Shown: piece after piece, positions 34,655-47,600 of the stretch
Numbering within the stretch: position 1 is the first letter of the stretch
How the letters are laid out: the number at the start of each line of letters is the position of its first letter
Made by a program: the position numbers and the translations under genes
Source: Phorcus lineatus
Taxonomy: Eukaryota; Mollusca; Gastropoda; Trochida; Trochidae
Direction of reading: 5' to 3'
NCBI GenBank assembly: GCA_921293015.1
Contig: OV121092.1
Coordinates: 30,821,764-30,885,763 of the forward strand
DNA length: 64,000 nt
Notes under the pieces: model-generated
The model's database searches: none
Told to the model about the DNA's origin: nothing
Seen by the model: the letters and a program-made list of their open reading frames with translations, nothing else

Positions 34655-34930
34655 AAAATCTCCATCTTATTGCTGATCAGTTTAAGTTGTAATTTATGAT
34701 CGAAAACCGGACAATGGCTCGCGTAAATGATTCAAACGTAATTCTGAAAACTTATTTACAGCAAATACAAGAAAACATATGTCTGTAGTAGATCATTCAT
34801 GTATATTAGATGTAAAATTTTGACTAAATAACATCTATATGGCGGTTTTTCTATTATCGAAATTGAAACATTTAAGACGATATTTGAATTGAACTCAAGA
34901 TAGATGGTATTTTAGCTCTTATTTCAGACA
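34655..34930 (+). repeat. Dispersed ~430-bp repeat, forward copy
   Basis: It contains ATGATCGAAAACCGGACAAT, AAACTTATTTACAGCAAATA and AATAACATCTATATGGCGG. It begins just after the point where the upstream segmental duplication loses similarity, so its insertion may have displaced the 5' part of copy B. A shorter related piece lies near 9800-9900 in a RIF1 intron. Confidence 0.6.
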
Positions 34931-34989
34931 AAAAAGATCATAACACATACTCTGTGTAACTTTAAGAACTTTAGTAGACAGAAAAAGAC

Positions 34990-35410
34990 GTCTAATCATA
35001 ACATGCAAAATTTCAGTCAGACCTCACAGTTGTCGATGCGAATGACCACTCCCTCCGATGATATTTGTATTAGTAGTGTAAACTTAAAACTTCAAAGAGG
35101 CGCTATCAACGGCAGCAACGGTATTTGGACACCCAACGAGCAGAGTCAAGGCGTCTACAGACCCAGAATATCAGATTTTATAGACCCTACCGTGGATTTA
35201 TCATGAGGCCCCCACATCGACGCAACAAGCCGGATAAGGATCTCGTCGAACCTTTACTGGATCGAATTTCTAAATATATTCATACCCAATTAAAACATGA
35301 CCCTCCAAGTATGGCAAACGTCATTCATTCAACGTTCATTCAAAGAGACGTTTTAGCCAATGCTAATTGTTCTATTGTTATCACGGCATATCGAATGGCC
35401 AATCAATAGA
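34990..35410 (+). other. Possible 5' coding remnant of copy B
   Basis: Two overlapping open readings. One holds NGIWTPNEQSQGVYRPRISD and ends at 35206; the other runs to 35409 and holds PDKDLVEPLLD. The latter matches PDMDPVEPLPD in copy A (around 22680-22720), and CGAACCTTTACTGGA is shared at base level. This could be part of a 5' exon or simply conserved flank. No splice sites are convincing. Confidence 0.25.
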
Positions 35411-36377
35411 GCTGTAGCATAAGTGCCCATGTGAGTAACACAAACTATTTGACATGCTTAATTTAATTTCCCTACAAATGTCATTTTGCGTGAAAAATCA
35501 TATTTTCTGTATGATGTTGCATATCAAACTTTTGTTCACCTACTACTGTGTCGTAGTGCAACTATCATGTACTTTGGCTTTGCTTTGAACGTCAATAAAA
35601 TAAATTCAGCAGAACTGACAAATGATCTCCAATTGTCAATGTATAAAATAACATTTTTTATTTCATTATGGGATTGTCTAGTCCCTCGTGCAAAGATTCG
35701 ACCTTAAACATGACTAAATAGACAGAAGGGGTCACATTTTTTAAATTCCGATTTCTTTAAGTTTGATTGAAATATTCCATTTCGACTCTCTGAGAAAAAT
35801 AAAAATCAGCAAAATTCACATTGACTTAATGCAAACGAATAATCATGACTTGTGTTTAAAGCTGTTAATAACTTAATAAGGATTTTTTAAATTTTGACCT
35901 CTGGTGACCTGCCAAAAGCTTTTACGGTTAACTGTTGCGTATGGCATACGATTGCGTAAAGGTGCAATAGATCTTTTCTTCTGTATTGAAAATTCAAAAT
36001 TATCTGCTTCTTTTCACAATACTATGATACCTCAAAGACATGCCAAATTACACGATGTTTGCACTACGATACGCAGGTATGTGAACAAACTTTTGGTATG
36101 CAGCTGTAAATGTCATAAACGTGTAAATACTCATTTGAAAATAATGTCACACAAATAAGAGTATACATTTGTTCAAGTTTGGTCCATTAATTCGCATTCA
36201 AGAATCGGAGTCACCATTCAATTTTTATTATAGCCCACGCTCTTCTCAACAAACAGACGACTGTTTTCCATGGATCGTCAAGCAGTTTTCAGTAATGTCA
36301 GCTCATCCGGCATCCATTCATTTGACGTCTCCTAACGTTTGTAAACTTTCCAAATTCTCCACTTCTCCTCACGTCGA

Positions 36378-36545
36378 GATGGTTAAAGGCACTATAGCAC
36401 GCTTTTTCGGTTCAAATTTGATATTTTAAGACCTATAAGGATATAGTTATCTATCAATGCAACACTTATAATTCGTCACTACTGACCTATTATCAACAAT
36501 GAAAAAATTAATACGGCCGACCATCTATTTGTTTTTTAAAAATGT
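36378..36545 (+). repeat. MITE fragment (left half)
   Basis: TTAAAGGCACTATAGCACGC then TATCAACAATGAAAAAATTA and CGGCCGACC align with 28200-28365. The short open reading that enters it from upstream is not a gene. Confidence 0.5.
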
Positions 36546-38970
36546 GTATGGTTTACTTCGAGACTGAGTTGATAAGACTGCCAGTGAACCAGCGAATGAC
36601 TCAGAGATGTGCACCAGGAAACAGGGATTTTTATTAAGTGACTTTTTTTCTGGCTTTCAATCAACAAATTTCAAGTATGTTTAATTATCACTCGAAAGAA
36701 AATTATACAGCCTTTCTAGTAAAGCTTCGGATACAGACGACGGAGTACAGATGTACAGAATTACCGAATAAAACAACAGAGGGACGTCTCTAGAGGTTTA
36801 TAAAAGCCTACTGTGTCTCATCAATACATACAAATTTATTATGGCACTATTCTTATAAAATCTTTTTACTGAGTGAAATATCTTCATGGTTGTGTAAATT
36901 GCAATTTGACAAAAAATACGCAATCAAAAGAAAGAGAATTTTACCGAGATAGTGCTCGATACTAGATTTTGATTGGTATATTTAAAAACATAAATTGTGT
37001 CAAAATCAGACTGGTAACTTAAGAGCTGAAATTCTATTTTTTAAGTCAAATGAATATATTTTTCAATAGTAATCAACCATGTCTTATTTCGTGGGTTCAC
37101 ACGAAAAAAAATCCCCAAACGTTTCCAAACACATTGTATAAAAATAAATGATATAAAGAGAAACCATGATGTCAAGGACATGATTAGTACGTGTACACAA
37201 AATATACCTTCGTTCTGTCAGTGATAGGTACATGAGGAGAAACCATGATTCCGACGGTAGGGTAAAGTTGTTGAACCTAATAAGGAGGAAATGCTCGAGT
37301 GTAGAAGATGATGATAATTAACAATGCTTTTACATAGAAATGATCTTGTGGACAACGGTCTGATTGAAACTTAAAGTGAAATCTCCTTGCCTTGTTTAAT
37401 AATTAAGTACCATTCATTTTATTGCAGTCAGTGTTCTGATAAAATGGATTAAGCTTAACGGGGCAAGTGTTATCGAAAACAGAAATCTTGGAAACAGCAG
37501 GCGTTAACGATTAACCAACCACTTATTATTTTAAAAAAGTAGAGGAATATTTCACTCTTCGTCTCTTTAAAAAATATTATATTCAAAATATTATCCTCGA
37601 AAAAATAATCTAATCCCAATACGGTTAACAAACATTATGCAATCAGCGAACAAATTTGGGACCTGCAAAACTCACTTCAGACCAAGAAAAAATTGGACTT
37701 TCATTATCGTAAAAATTGTTCTGATAATCCCCTTAGGTAGATACAAATTGTGGACTTCGGCCTCAAGTGTAAGAGTGTGCAAGAATGTTAGCTTGCAGTC
37801 TTTTCAAAAATGACATATATTATCTAATTTCTGATTATCCAATTTGATAATTATAGTAATAAAACCTGGTCTACAGGATCAGGTTTTCCAATCACTGTAA
37901 TCCATACTTATGGGGTTGACAACTGTCTTTCTAAACCGACTTACAACCTGTGTATTGCTAATAGGTTGATATGCTACATATATAATTCAACTTTAAAAAA
38001 GGACATAACTATCCATGGGGTTAAACAAACAAATCGATAAGAGGCTGACGTAACAAACAGCGAAGCGTTTCTTCCGGGTTATTTTGAAGTGAACTGCAGG
38101 TATGTCAAATCATGGTACGACGGTTGTTGCTATGTGTTATCAGTTGCTATGAGCCGAAGTAGGCAAACCAAAACATTAAACCCTAAGCTTTTAAAAAAAT
38201 AACGTAATTAACATGAAAGCAAGGGTCCACCATTACGTATAACGTATCCATCCCCCTCGGTCATTCTACGCTATACCCATCGGATCAATTATACGGTTTG
38301 TTTTTTTGTTCTTCAACATTTGTTTTTCGTTTAATTCGAAATCCTTCTTGATATATTGTCTTGATCTCGGAAACAAGAAATGCTACGGTGGAGGAAATTT
38401 TGATTCTTTCACTCATAACCATCCTGGATCAGTCGGTTTCACTCACTTGCTGCTTCAAATGCTGTAGATATCGTCCATGTTACGTTTGTACATATAAATG
38501 CTATTTTGATATATTCCTTATTTTATTTCAAGGGTTTTGCTGTTCACATCATACAATTTTGTGTTTCAGCAAAGAACTGATGTAGCGTGACACCTTTGAA
38601 TTGAACATAGCAACGACTACAATTAAAATATGCCTCAGATTGAAGACAGTAAGTGCACATTTAATACAGAAATCCAAGTGTCTAAAAACAATTAAATGTT
38701 AACCGCGTCGAAGGCTATAAAAAATTGCTGAAAGTAATCAAATAATCATGCTCATATAGCTTTCCTCGCCTCTTTCGCAAGCTTTCAGATGACAGAACGT
38801 ACTTATGATTATTTGAAGAACATGTTACATTTGCTCAATGTCTGGACACATTGAATTTGGAACACTAAAATCGGCGTTGTTTTCACAACACATCCTTAAA
38901 ATATCTGAGTCAAGAAATCCAATTGCTTGATTACTGATTGTGACTTGAAATCGTACCATAGTTCTAAGAA
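36546..38970. other. No gene seen
   Basis: Upstream of the mariner element. AT-rich, with only short open readings lacking splice context or composition bias. The missing 5' exons of copy B could be in this interval, but none is recognisable. Confidence 0.45.
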
Positions 38971-40003
38971 TACGAGGGGATATCAAAATTTCAAATTATC
39001 ACAAAGAATGTACTGGTGAATACGGACCAAATGGTCACTGTAGCATAGGTGATCCTTGTCTAGTTCCTGGGTCAACAATAGTCTTTTTCGCGACAGCCAG
39101 TTTTACGTCTGTTGACCAAATAGCACAGAACCCCCTATTATGGAGAAAACTGAGGCACGCAGTGTAATTAAGTTGTTACATTTGAAGGGCAATACTGCAC
39201 GTAAAATTCATGATGAGATGAAATCTGTTTATGACAATGACAGCCCATCCTACGACACTGTTGTGAGATGGAAATGGAATTTCCAAACAGACCACATGTT
39301 CCTCGCAGATGAGCCAAGAAGTGGACGCCCGTCACTTACTGATGATATGGGTGTCATCAAGAAGGTTGAGACGCTGGTTCAAGATGATCGCCTCGTAACT
39401 CTACAAATGATAATGCATGAAACAGGTCTGAGTTATGGCAGTGCATGGAACAAAAAGTCTGCAGGAAAGGTCAGGTGGTGTCTGCTTTTTCGGGATTATC
39501 AAGGAGTCATCTTGACGGATTTTCTAGCTAAGGGTCAGACCATTACTGGAGCTTATTACTGCAACCTGCTGAGCAAGTTACGAGATGCCATTAAACAGAA
39601 GCGCCGCGGTATGATCACCAAAGGTGTACGCCTGTTAGCTGACAATGCCCCAGCTCACACTTGTCAAGCAGCTGCTGTGGAGGCACGGCGATGTGGCTTT
39701 GAAATCTTACCGCATCCCCCCTTTTCACCCGATCTTGCACCAAGTGACTTCTTCTTGTTCCCTGAGATGAAAAATCCACTTCGTGGACTTCGTTTTGAGG
39801 ACACCAATGACATCTTTCGAGAGGTGGAGGCTTGGTTTTAAATGAAATCAGGGGTCTTCTATTCAGACGGTCTGCGCAAGGTGAAGAATGTGTATCTCTA
39901 GATGGTGACCATGTAGAGAAGTCTTAAAAACATGAGAACAAAATAACGTTTGTACCTTTGATATGTGTCTGTGATAATTGAAACCTTTTAATATCCCCTC
40001 GTA
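38971..40003 (+). mobile_element. Mariner-family element, complete ends, internally deleted
   Basis: It is flanked by TA. The left end CGAGGGGATATCAAAATTTC and right end, reversed, CGAGGGGATATTAAAAGGTT form the terminal inverted repeats; each inner part also shares AATTATCACA. The total is about 1.03 kb, shorter than the usual ~1.3 kb of a full mariner. Confidence 0.85.
39140..39841 (+). pseudogene. Mariner transposase with deleted catalytic segment
   Basis: It is open for 233 residues. The N-terminal helix-turn-helix domain (EARSVIKLLHLKGNTARKIH) and the linker DEPRSGRPSLTDD are intact. Then GLSYGSAWN jumps to KSAGKVRW, losing roughly 90-100 residues that should carry the first catalytic Asp. 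The later motifs are present: RLLADNAPAHT (second Asp) and PFSPDLAPSDFFLFP (third Asp, mariner DDD type). It keeps an open frame but lacks the catalytic triad. A nearby tail to 39900 is out of frame. Confidence 0.88.
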
Positions 40004-40509
40004 TATATAATGTATATGTATATGCACACATACACACACACATATATAGCCCCCCTCCCAAAACCCTCATTAATGGTCGTTTTCATGAACGAAGACTAAC
40101 ATTAAGTCTTCAATATATTTTTAGAAAGATAGTGAATTGCTTTATGTAATTTTTATTTCTTGTTTATTCATATTACTTCGTAAAGTCTAAACTTGCTGAG
40201 TGATTACCTAGACTTATTACGGGCTCCTATTCAAACACAGTGATGTAGAAGAAGTTTTAGAGAGAAGCAAAAGACCACTGACTCCAAATGAAAACAAACA
40301 TTTTAGTTTTTTTAAACTGTGTAAGTTTTGACATGTAGAAGTTTTCGGAGGACACGGCTATAGCGCATTAAGCCGTTTTCAATGCTATTTTGAACTTCAG
40401 TGTTTAGCTGAGGGATGCTTCATTGAGTTTATTAGAGCAGGTTTCTTAAAACTACTGCAGAGCCTAAAGAATTCACACACTTAAAAGGTATTTCATACAT
40501 CTACCATCC

Positions 40510-40850
40510 CGCTAAATCTGCGTATATGAATCCGCTCTCTCTCCTTCCTAATACCCTGATCTCTTTCAAGCCAAAACCCCAGTAGGGATACCCATTTAAG
40601 GAGCCAATGAGACGTCTAGCATTCAGCATGAGCGGCACAACCGCTGGATGGAAAAATCCGTTGAGTGCAAGCTAGCAGCCCCAAGCTCCTTCATTCTCGA
40701 CATTTCATTGGCTTAAAATATAACAGGTGAGCATAGCCACGAATATCAAGCTGTAAGGCATACGAGGGATTTAGCCCGAATGAGATCGGGGTAATAGGTA
40801 CTAGCAAGAGCGGGTTCATACACGCTGATTAAGGATGGCGAATCTGAAAC
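40510..40850. mobile_element. Foldback/MITE with ~120-bp inverted ends
   Basis: Left ATGAATCCGCTCTCTCTCCT, CCTGATCTCTTTCAAGCC; right GCCCGAATGAGATCGGGGTA, AGCAAGAGCGGGTTCATAC. Its centre (GCCAATGAGACGTCTAGCAT) matches the reverse of the copy at 31905. Confidence 0.65.
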
Positions 40851-41549
40851 ATCATTATAACATATAGCATGTTCATTTTTTGGGTAAGACATGAAGGAAG
40901 AGAGAACCAGATCGGTCCAAGCTTAATCATGCAGCGACGATGCAGTGGGCAGGACGAGGAGTGAAGTCCTCACGAAAGAGGACAGCCTTTTACGTATTTT
41001 CTGACACAGGGACTTGTATCTCCGAAAATGAGAATATTATTATATAGTTAAAATTAAAAAAATGAAATCTCTTCTTTATAAATACTAAAGGGATATAACG
41101 CCCCCGGACCCCTCGTCTTGTTCCGGGAAAAAATCAACTTGGAAATTCAATATAGATTAAGATAACAGTACACAGACATGAAGCCTGATAAATCTTCTTT
41201 CCATAGAATGTAAAAATATGAAAATCGGTTCACTTTTGACCGAGCTACACTGTTTAGAAAGTAAGCTTTCTTGAGAGTACGCCAAAATCCTACCTCACAA
41301 AAATATCGCTGTCAAACTGATAAAATACGAACTGAACACTCGCATACGTAATATATACGACAAATACAGCTTAATTGCAATACCTATGTATTCCGATTTC
41401 GTAGCATGACTATTCAAATGAAATATTATGTGATCCATACCATGAAGCGAGCTTTTACTGCATTAAATGCGGTTTCGATCGCTCGAGTCTGCCGTTGGCA
41501 TTATTTTTTGGAGCTGGTGGTTCATTCCACATGTATGATTTATTTTCAG

Positions 41550-41669
41550 GAGAGGCAGCTGGTATCAACTGTACAGAGCTTAAAGATAACAATACGGTAT
41601 GCTGTGCACAGTCCAGCTATACGTTTTTCTCGTTTTTAAACACCAGTGCCTCCGAAACTGATTCTCAAG
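41550..41669 (+). CDS. Copy B exon (juxtamembrane N-terminal part)
   Basis: The exon lies between TTTATTTTCAG and GTACGT. It encodes EAAGINCTELKDNNTVCCAQ, SSYTFFSFLNTSASETDSQ. A Cys pair that could be lipidated if cytosolic is shared with copy A. Phase 1 entry implies an upstream exon, although MYDLFSGEAAG directly upstream could also be read as a start. Confidence 0.68.
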
Positions 41670-44600
41670 GTACGTAGCCAAATGTTTATCCTTTCCTGCA
41701 TATAACATTATATACCAATGATATTTAATAATCTTTGTGTTCTGAAATATTTGTCTACTGCCCATTTGATCTGTTTCAAATTTGAGAAATCTATTTTTGA
41801 AAGGACTTTTCTCGAAAATTATTTTATTTGGATAAATAATTTTCTCATATTTATTCTAAGTTTTTGTTTTCAGTTTGCCGTGGTGGGAGTAGATTTGTCG
41901 GAACCTGCATCGGTAAGCTAATCATTATCACCCTTAGGTAAAAAAAAGCCATTGCACCAAAGAAATAAATCTAGAGAGCAGAATTTATACTAAAGTGAGA
42001 TTAAAAAAACCAAAATGTTTATTCAACAAGAACATGTGACAATAATACAAAAGCAACAAATTAGCTCCCGGTATCAAGGGCAACGTCTCCGATATTGGCC
42101 TGACCAATTCATTGTCATGACTGATCCCGGTGCAGGGAAATACAGGTTCAGTGTGTTGAAAGCAGTACTAGTTCACATTTATAACGTGTATGGCTTCCAC
42201 TTGCCTCAATACACGCATTAACCCTCATTCAATCGTCTGACGTTGTTGCGTGTAATAAGCCTCCATTCTTCTTGAAGGCATTAAGCAAGTTGCTGGCGGT
42301 CACCTGTAGGTGGTCGTCGTAGACGAATACGACGATCCAAAGCATCCTAAAGATGTTCGATCGGTGACATGTCAGGCGAGCATGCTTGACACGGCAAAAC
42401 GTCGATGTTGATGTCAGCAAGGAAGTTCTGAGTAACTCGAGCTGTGTGCGCTTGGGCATTGTCTTGTTGAAAGATCACACCTTGTGCCTGTTGTCGAAGA
42501 AAGGGACAGACGACAGGATGGAGAATATCATCGACTACATACAAAATTAATAAATCTATCAATTTAAATCTTTCAGAAGTAGACATCCAAGATCTCATGG
42601 ACGTGAAGTTAGGGTATACACAACATCCCCTCGGCTTGTCAAAGCCTTGAAGAATTAAACTTGTCTTAGTGACTCACTTTATTTGAAACTATAATTCTTC
42701 TCATACTTACCAGCTTTTTCCATTTTACAGACTTTATCGTTTAAAAGTAGAAGGACAGGCGATCACACCATCATTCAACCACTTGTTCGTTTTATTCTGT
42801 CGCGGAAAGAGTATTTTTCCAATCCAAGCGTTATATCTTTCTTTTGGTTGAGAGACTGATTTTTGATTTTAGCAGAGAGTTTTGAAGAACATTTAAGTGG
42901 AGAACATCAGTTGAACATTGAAGAGTTACCTAAGAAATTGATACATTGGTACACAAAATCAATTACAGCTCTAAGTATAACAATATGTCAGAACATTTAG
43001 TATGAATGATTCTAGAGGCGGGATAGCGCAGTGGTTAACGCGTTTGGCTTCGGATCAAGGGGTCACGAGGATTCCAATTCTGCCAGGGGCTCGGCAACTT
43101 TGTCTGCATTAGAACTGTTCTACTTGCCGTAACATTAGGGTGCAATGCTACACTATATTCACCTCAGTACACTCATGGTTCGCATATTCTAGCCGATGCA
43201 GGTTTCTGCAATGGTGCTGCAGGCTACAATTATACTAACAGCCTTGATGTAAGAAAAATACCCTTGAAAGCGGCGTTAAACCCCAAATCACCTCACGTCA
43301 AAAATGATCCTGATGAGAATTCCCTTGGAGGATTTAGATCAACAATTATTATCATATTTTGTGTTGAATTGTACTGAAAAAGTGCAGAGAACAACTGGCT
43401 AACAAATTCGAAAAGATGTATCATCAATATTGTTAAAATACACGAAACGTTCAAATCCTCTGGGAAGCCTCAAAGATTGTCCCAGTTCCAAAAACTGTAA
43501 AACCATTTGTTAAAAATGATCACAGATCTATTCCGTTGACTTTAATTGCAATAAATGTTTTGAACACTGATGAAAGATAAAGTATTAACTCCAATATATC
43601 CATTCTAACTACCATTGAAAATTGCGTACAGAGTTAGTAACGGAGTCGAGGTAGCTAAAGATAGCCTTTTGAACAAGAATTACCAACTTATAGATAATTG
43701 TGGTTCATACGGTTCTATGTTTTCCCTTAAGTTCAGCCTCATGAGTGAGTTAGATTTCAACGTTTTCAGTCAACCAACACTTGGATTAAAATATTGGTGC
43801 TCTTTAATAAAAGTTTTATCCGGAGTGGTCTGATTTGGGAACCTTTCAGTTCAAAACCAAAATGAAATTGTCAGAATTGTCAATACGTCTTTAAAAAATA
43901 TTGGATTACTTCTAGAATGTCTTCGCTATTCGATAAGCAACAAATTCTAAAAACGACTGACTCTACTCATGTTTTATTTTCGGAATAATATATTTATCTT
44001 CCCGTTGGAAATAACTCACGCGATTGATGACAGACATGACTTCTCATTCCTATGTTAGGAAACGCGAAGCAAAAGCAAGAGAGCCATTGGTGCTGTAGCA
44101 CAACAGGCTACAAATAGTCTATTTTATAAATTGCTACAGTTGTTTTACATCATTATTTAATGACATCAGAATGCTATGACGTCATAGTGCTATGACATCA
44201 CCTCATTGGAAGTCTTAAGGTAGTACATTGTTCAGAAATGTAATGACAAATAATTGTGGATGATAAATAAAATGTCATCCTCTTGTCTGCTGATATCAAA
44301 CATATCGACTGATTTGTCTAATTTATCATCCTATGTTGATATATTTGAAATCAAAAGACACTTTGGATTCTCTATATACACCCGTATGGTATCCAGGTAA
44401 AAAACATCCCAACATTGTCAAGTTTCTGGGCATTAGACAGTATGTCTGAACATGTTGATAACACCATATCTTATTCGTTTATCCATTATTCAATGTATAA
44501 AAAAGATTAATTATTTCTATAAATTATCTTAAATTTATCTTTTTTCTTGCACACTCTCTTATACATTGTCTCTCTTATTTGATATTTAAATTGACAAAAG

Positions 44601-47600
44601 CTTTGAGATTGCCCTTCAATGTGGGCGTGGCAAGGAACCCAATCTAAATATAAATAAGTTTCATGGAGCTTAAGATACCATCCTTAAAATAAAAATCCTT
44701 GAAATAACTACGCTTATATGATTTTGTTTTGGTAAATCACCATAGGCCCTTCTGGGGTAGGATATTGATAGTTTCAAAATTTGAGATTCCCAGCATGAAT
44801 ACAACGATAAATGATTTGAGGGTTGTCATACTGCAACGCCCATATTTGAAGGGGATAATTACCAAATTTGCAAATTTGAGTTGCCATGTCACAGTAATAT
44901 TCCTCTTAAATTGTGGCTTCCTATGTCATACGTTTCGGTAAAGAAATTAAAAAAGATTTGATAGAAGATGGCTTCCACGCCCATATCTGAAGGGTTCAGT
45001 CCCAAATGTACAAATTCGGATCTTCTAGAATCAAGGTACATCTCCACAATTTCAGCTGAGGGACTACAGATGTTTGGAGGATAGGTCGAAACTGTGTTCA
45101 ATGTTTATGCCGACGGATAACGGGCCATACCATTATCTAATGACGAGAAAACAAATCGGGGATAATAGTTTGTAAGGATCTCATCACATAAGGAGCCTGT
45201 ACACAAGGCTTCAGCTTTCTAGTCCTTTTGCTTCTTGAGATGAAGATGGAAATGCGTTTTAGCTTGGCCTCTGTGGCCCTTATAAGATGTCAAAGCTTTA
45301 ATAGGTTTCATCTTTCTAGGCCATTCGCTTTTGAGGAAGACGATGAAAATAGTATTTTTGGGTATCGACTCTGCTGCCTTAGTCTGCGGCCACAGGGTCA
45401 TCAAATCTATAAATTAGAATCCCGATGAGGTAGGAGTCTGCACACAAAGTTTTAACAGCTTCCTATGCCTCTTGTTTCTTAAAAATATGAAAGAAGTTCT
45501 TTGGCTATGGCCCCTGTAGCAGGATATATAAATTAATTAAAATCCCCATTAGCTTAGGAGTCGATACACTGGTACTAGGGAAGAAGATGAATTATTGAAA
45601 AGTTTACTGATAGACGACCGGATGGCGGGCGACATGACATACCATAAGCCAGTCAGGTCTGACAGACCTGTGACCTTAAAGAGACTGCGTGTGTAATATT
45701 TTGGGAAGGGGGTCTTACTGGATTTCCTATTTTGTGACTTGTTTTTTAATCTATATATTTTATGTCTGCATTTTAGCATATTTGGGTGTTGAACTGTGTT
45801 TCTCCTATATCCAAATTGGACAATATAGAATTATCCTATCTCATAATGTTAATATGTATAAGTGATACATACATTACCGGAAATTAGGGGCTAAAAGATG
45901 AATTCGCTTCCTAATAATATCTTATCCTCAATCATTTTACTTTTAGGTATTCTCATCGTATTGGTTCTGGTAGGCATCGGCGTTGGTAAGTATTTGGATT
46001 TCATAAAATTTCTGACAATTGAATATATACATAGTCAAAAAGTGTTGCACCCCCTGTTTTTAATAGGGTATGAAAGTTTCAGTGATTGTGTAAGATATAG
46101 GTATTATCACATGGAACATAATGATGGAAAGATTGAATAAGACACTCTCTGACCCCATGGTATATCACAATTTTGCTCTCAATTATGGCCTGTCACGGAG
46201 ATAATACATGGTCTGCCTGAGGGTGTGGAATTCTTCACGTCATTGGTTTGTGCATATTGCATGATAGAGTAATGATGTCCAGTTCTTCTTGCAATTTCCT
46301 GGAAAGAAGGCCCGCTCCGAGAAGACCCATAATCTGCCACTTGACAGCCTCTGTCATTCTCGCACCCGTCATTCTTGGTTACATTGGCTAATACGGCTTG
46401 TATTAAAGTTTTTATAACCGAAATTGTTCGCAAACCCATTCTGCAAATTTCGAAGAGCAATCTTGGAGAGCAAAGTGCACGTGCAGCTTGTCGCGTTTGG
46501 ATGAAGAATATCCCCACACGTACATGATACAAATCAAACTTATTACATAGCAGATTCATGGGTTCAAACAACATCAAGGCGGGTTTGGTATGAGCCGAAA
46601 AAACTAAACTTTCATTTGGGAGTTGCAACACTTTTTTACTATGCATATAACGAAACACTACTTTGTTGCCATCTTTGAATTTTTTTATCTGAAGAGAGCT
46701 AAACAACGATAGCCGAATAGACGTCACTTCTTTCAATACCTTAGGCAATTAACATCTAATCAACTTTCAGATAATTTATTTGGCAACTGAGGATCAGATT
46801 AATGATTCCTACTGTTTTAGTCACTTAAAGATACCTTTTAATTTTGGTGAATTGCATAATTATAAGGTGTCATGTCTTCAAATCCTTCCCTTTAAGGTGT
46901 GTATTTTGGAGTTACACTTTCTACACCTGAGTGTGATATTAAACACTGTTCCAACTGCAACGGAGAACGATGTCTGGAATGTGACAATGGCTGGTTTGGA
47001 CCCACATGTGAACAAGTTTGCAGAAACTGTGACAAGGGATGTAAGGAGGGCTGGACATCACAAGACTGTCAAGAAGAATGCAGCACAAGATGCAAAGAGG
47101 GATATTGCTTTATCAATGGTACATGTTACTCATGTATTGATGGGTTCTATAGTCCAGACTGTCGTGAGCCGTGTGCAGAAGGGTGTGCTTCAGACGCTTG
47201 TGCACAAGTAGACGGCACATGTTACTTGTGTAAAAATGGATACTTTGGTGAAAGATGTCAAAAGAGATGTCCGTCAACATGTGCCAAATGTAACAAAAAT
47301 GATAGCCGTTGTACTTCCTGCGTTGATGGTTACTTTGGCCAAGATTGTTTACAACGTTGTTATTCAGGATGCAAGGATTTACGTTGTACCATCCGTGACG
47401 GTCATTGTACTTCATGTCCTTTTGGCTACTTTGGAACAAAATGTAGTAAACCCTGTCCAGATACTTGCAAATCTAGGAACTGTACAATTGACGGAACCTG
47501 TAGTGGTTCAGGTAATAATTTTTTTGTTAATATTATATATCAAATTGAGCATTATGTTGTGCTGTTGACACCATACAATAAAACATTCTAAAATAATAGG

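Noticed and set aside
36169-36429. 86-residue plus-strand gene
   Set aside because: Its end runs into a MITE fragment; no family resemblance.
46179-46748. 189-residue minus-strand gene
   Set aside because: It spans the border of a deleted Tc1-like element; only a short part looks like transposase.
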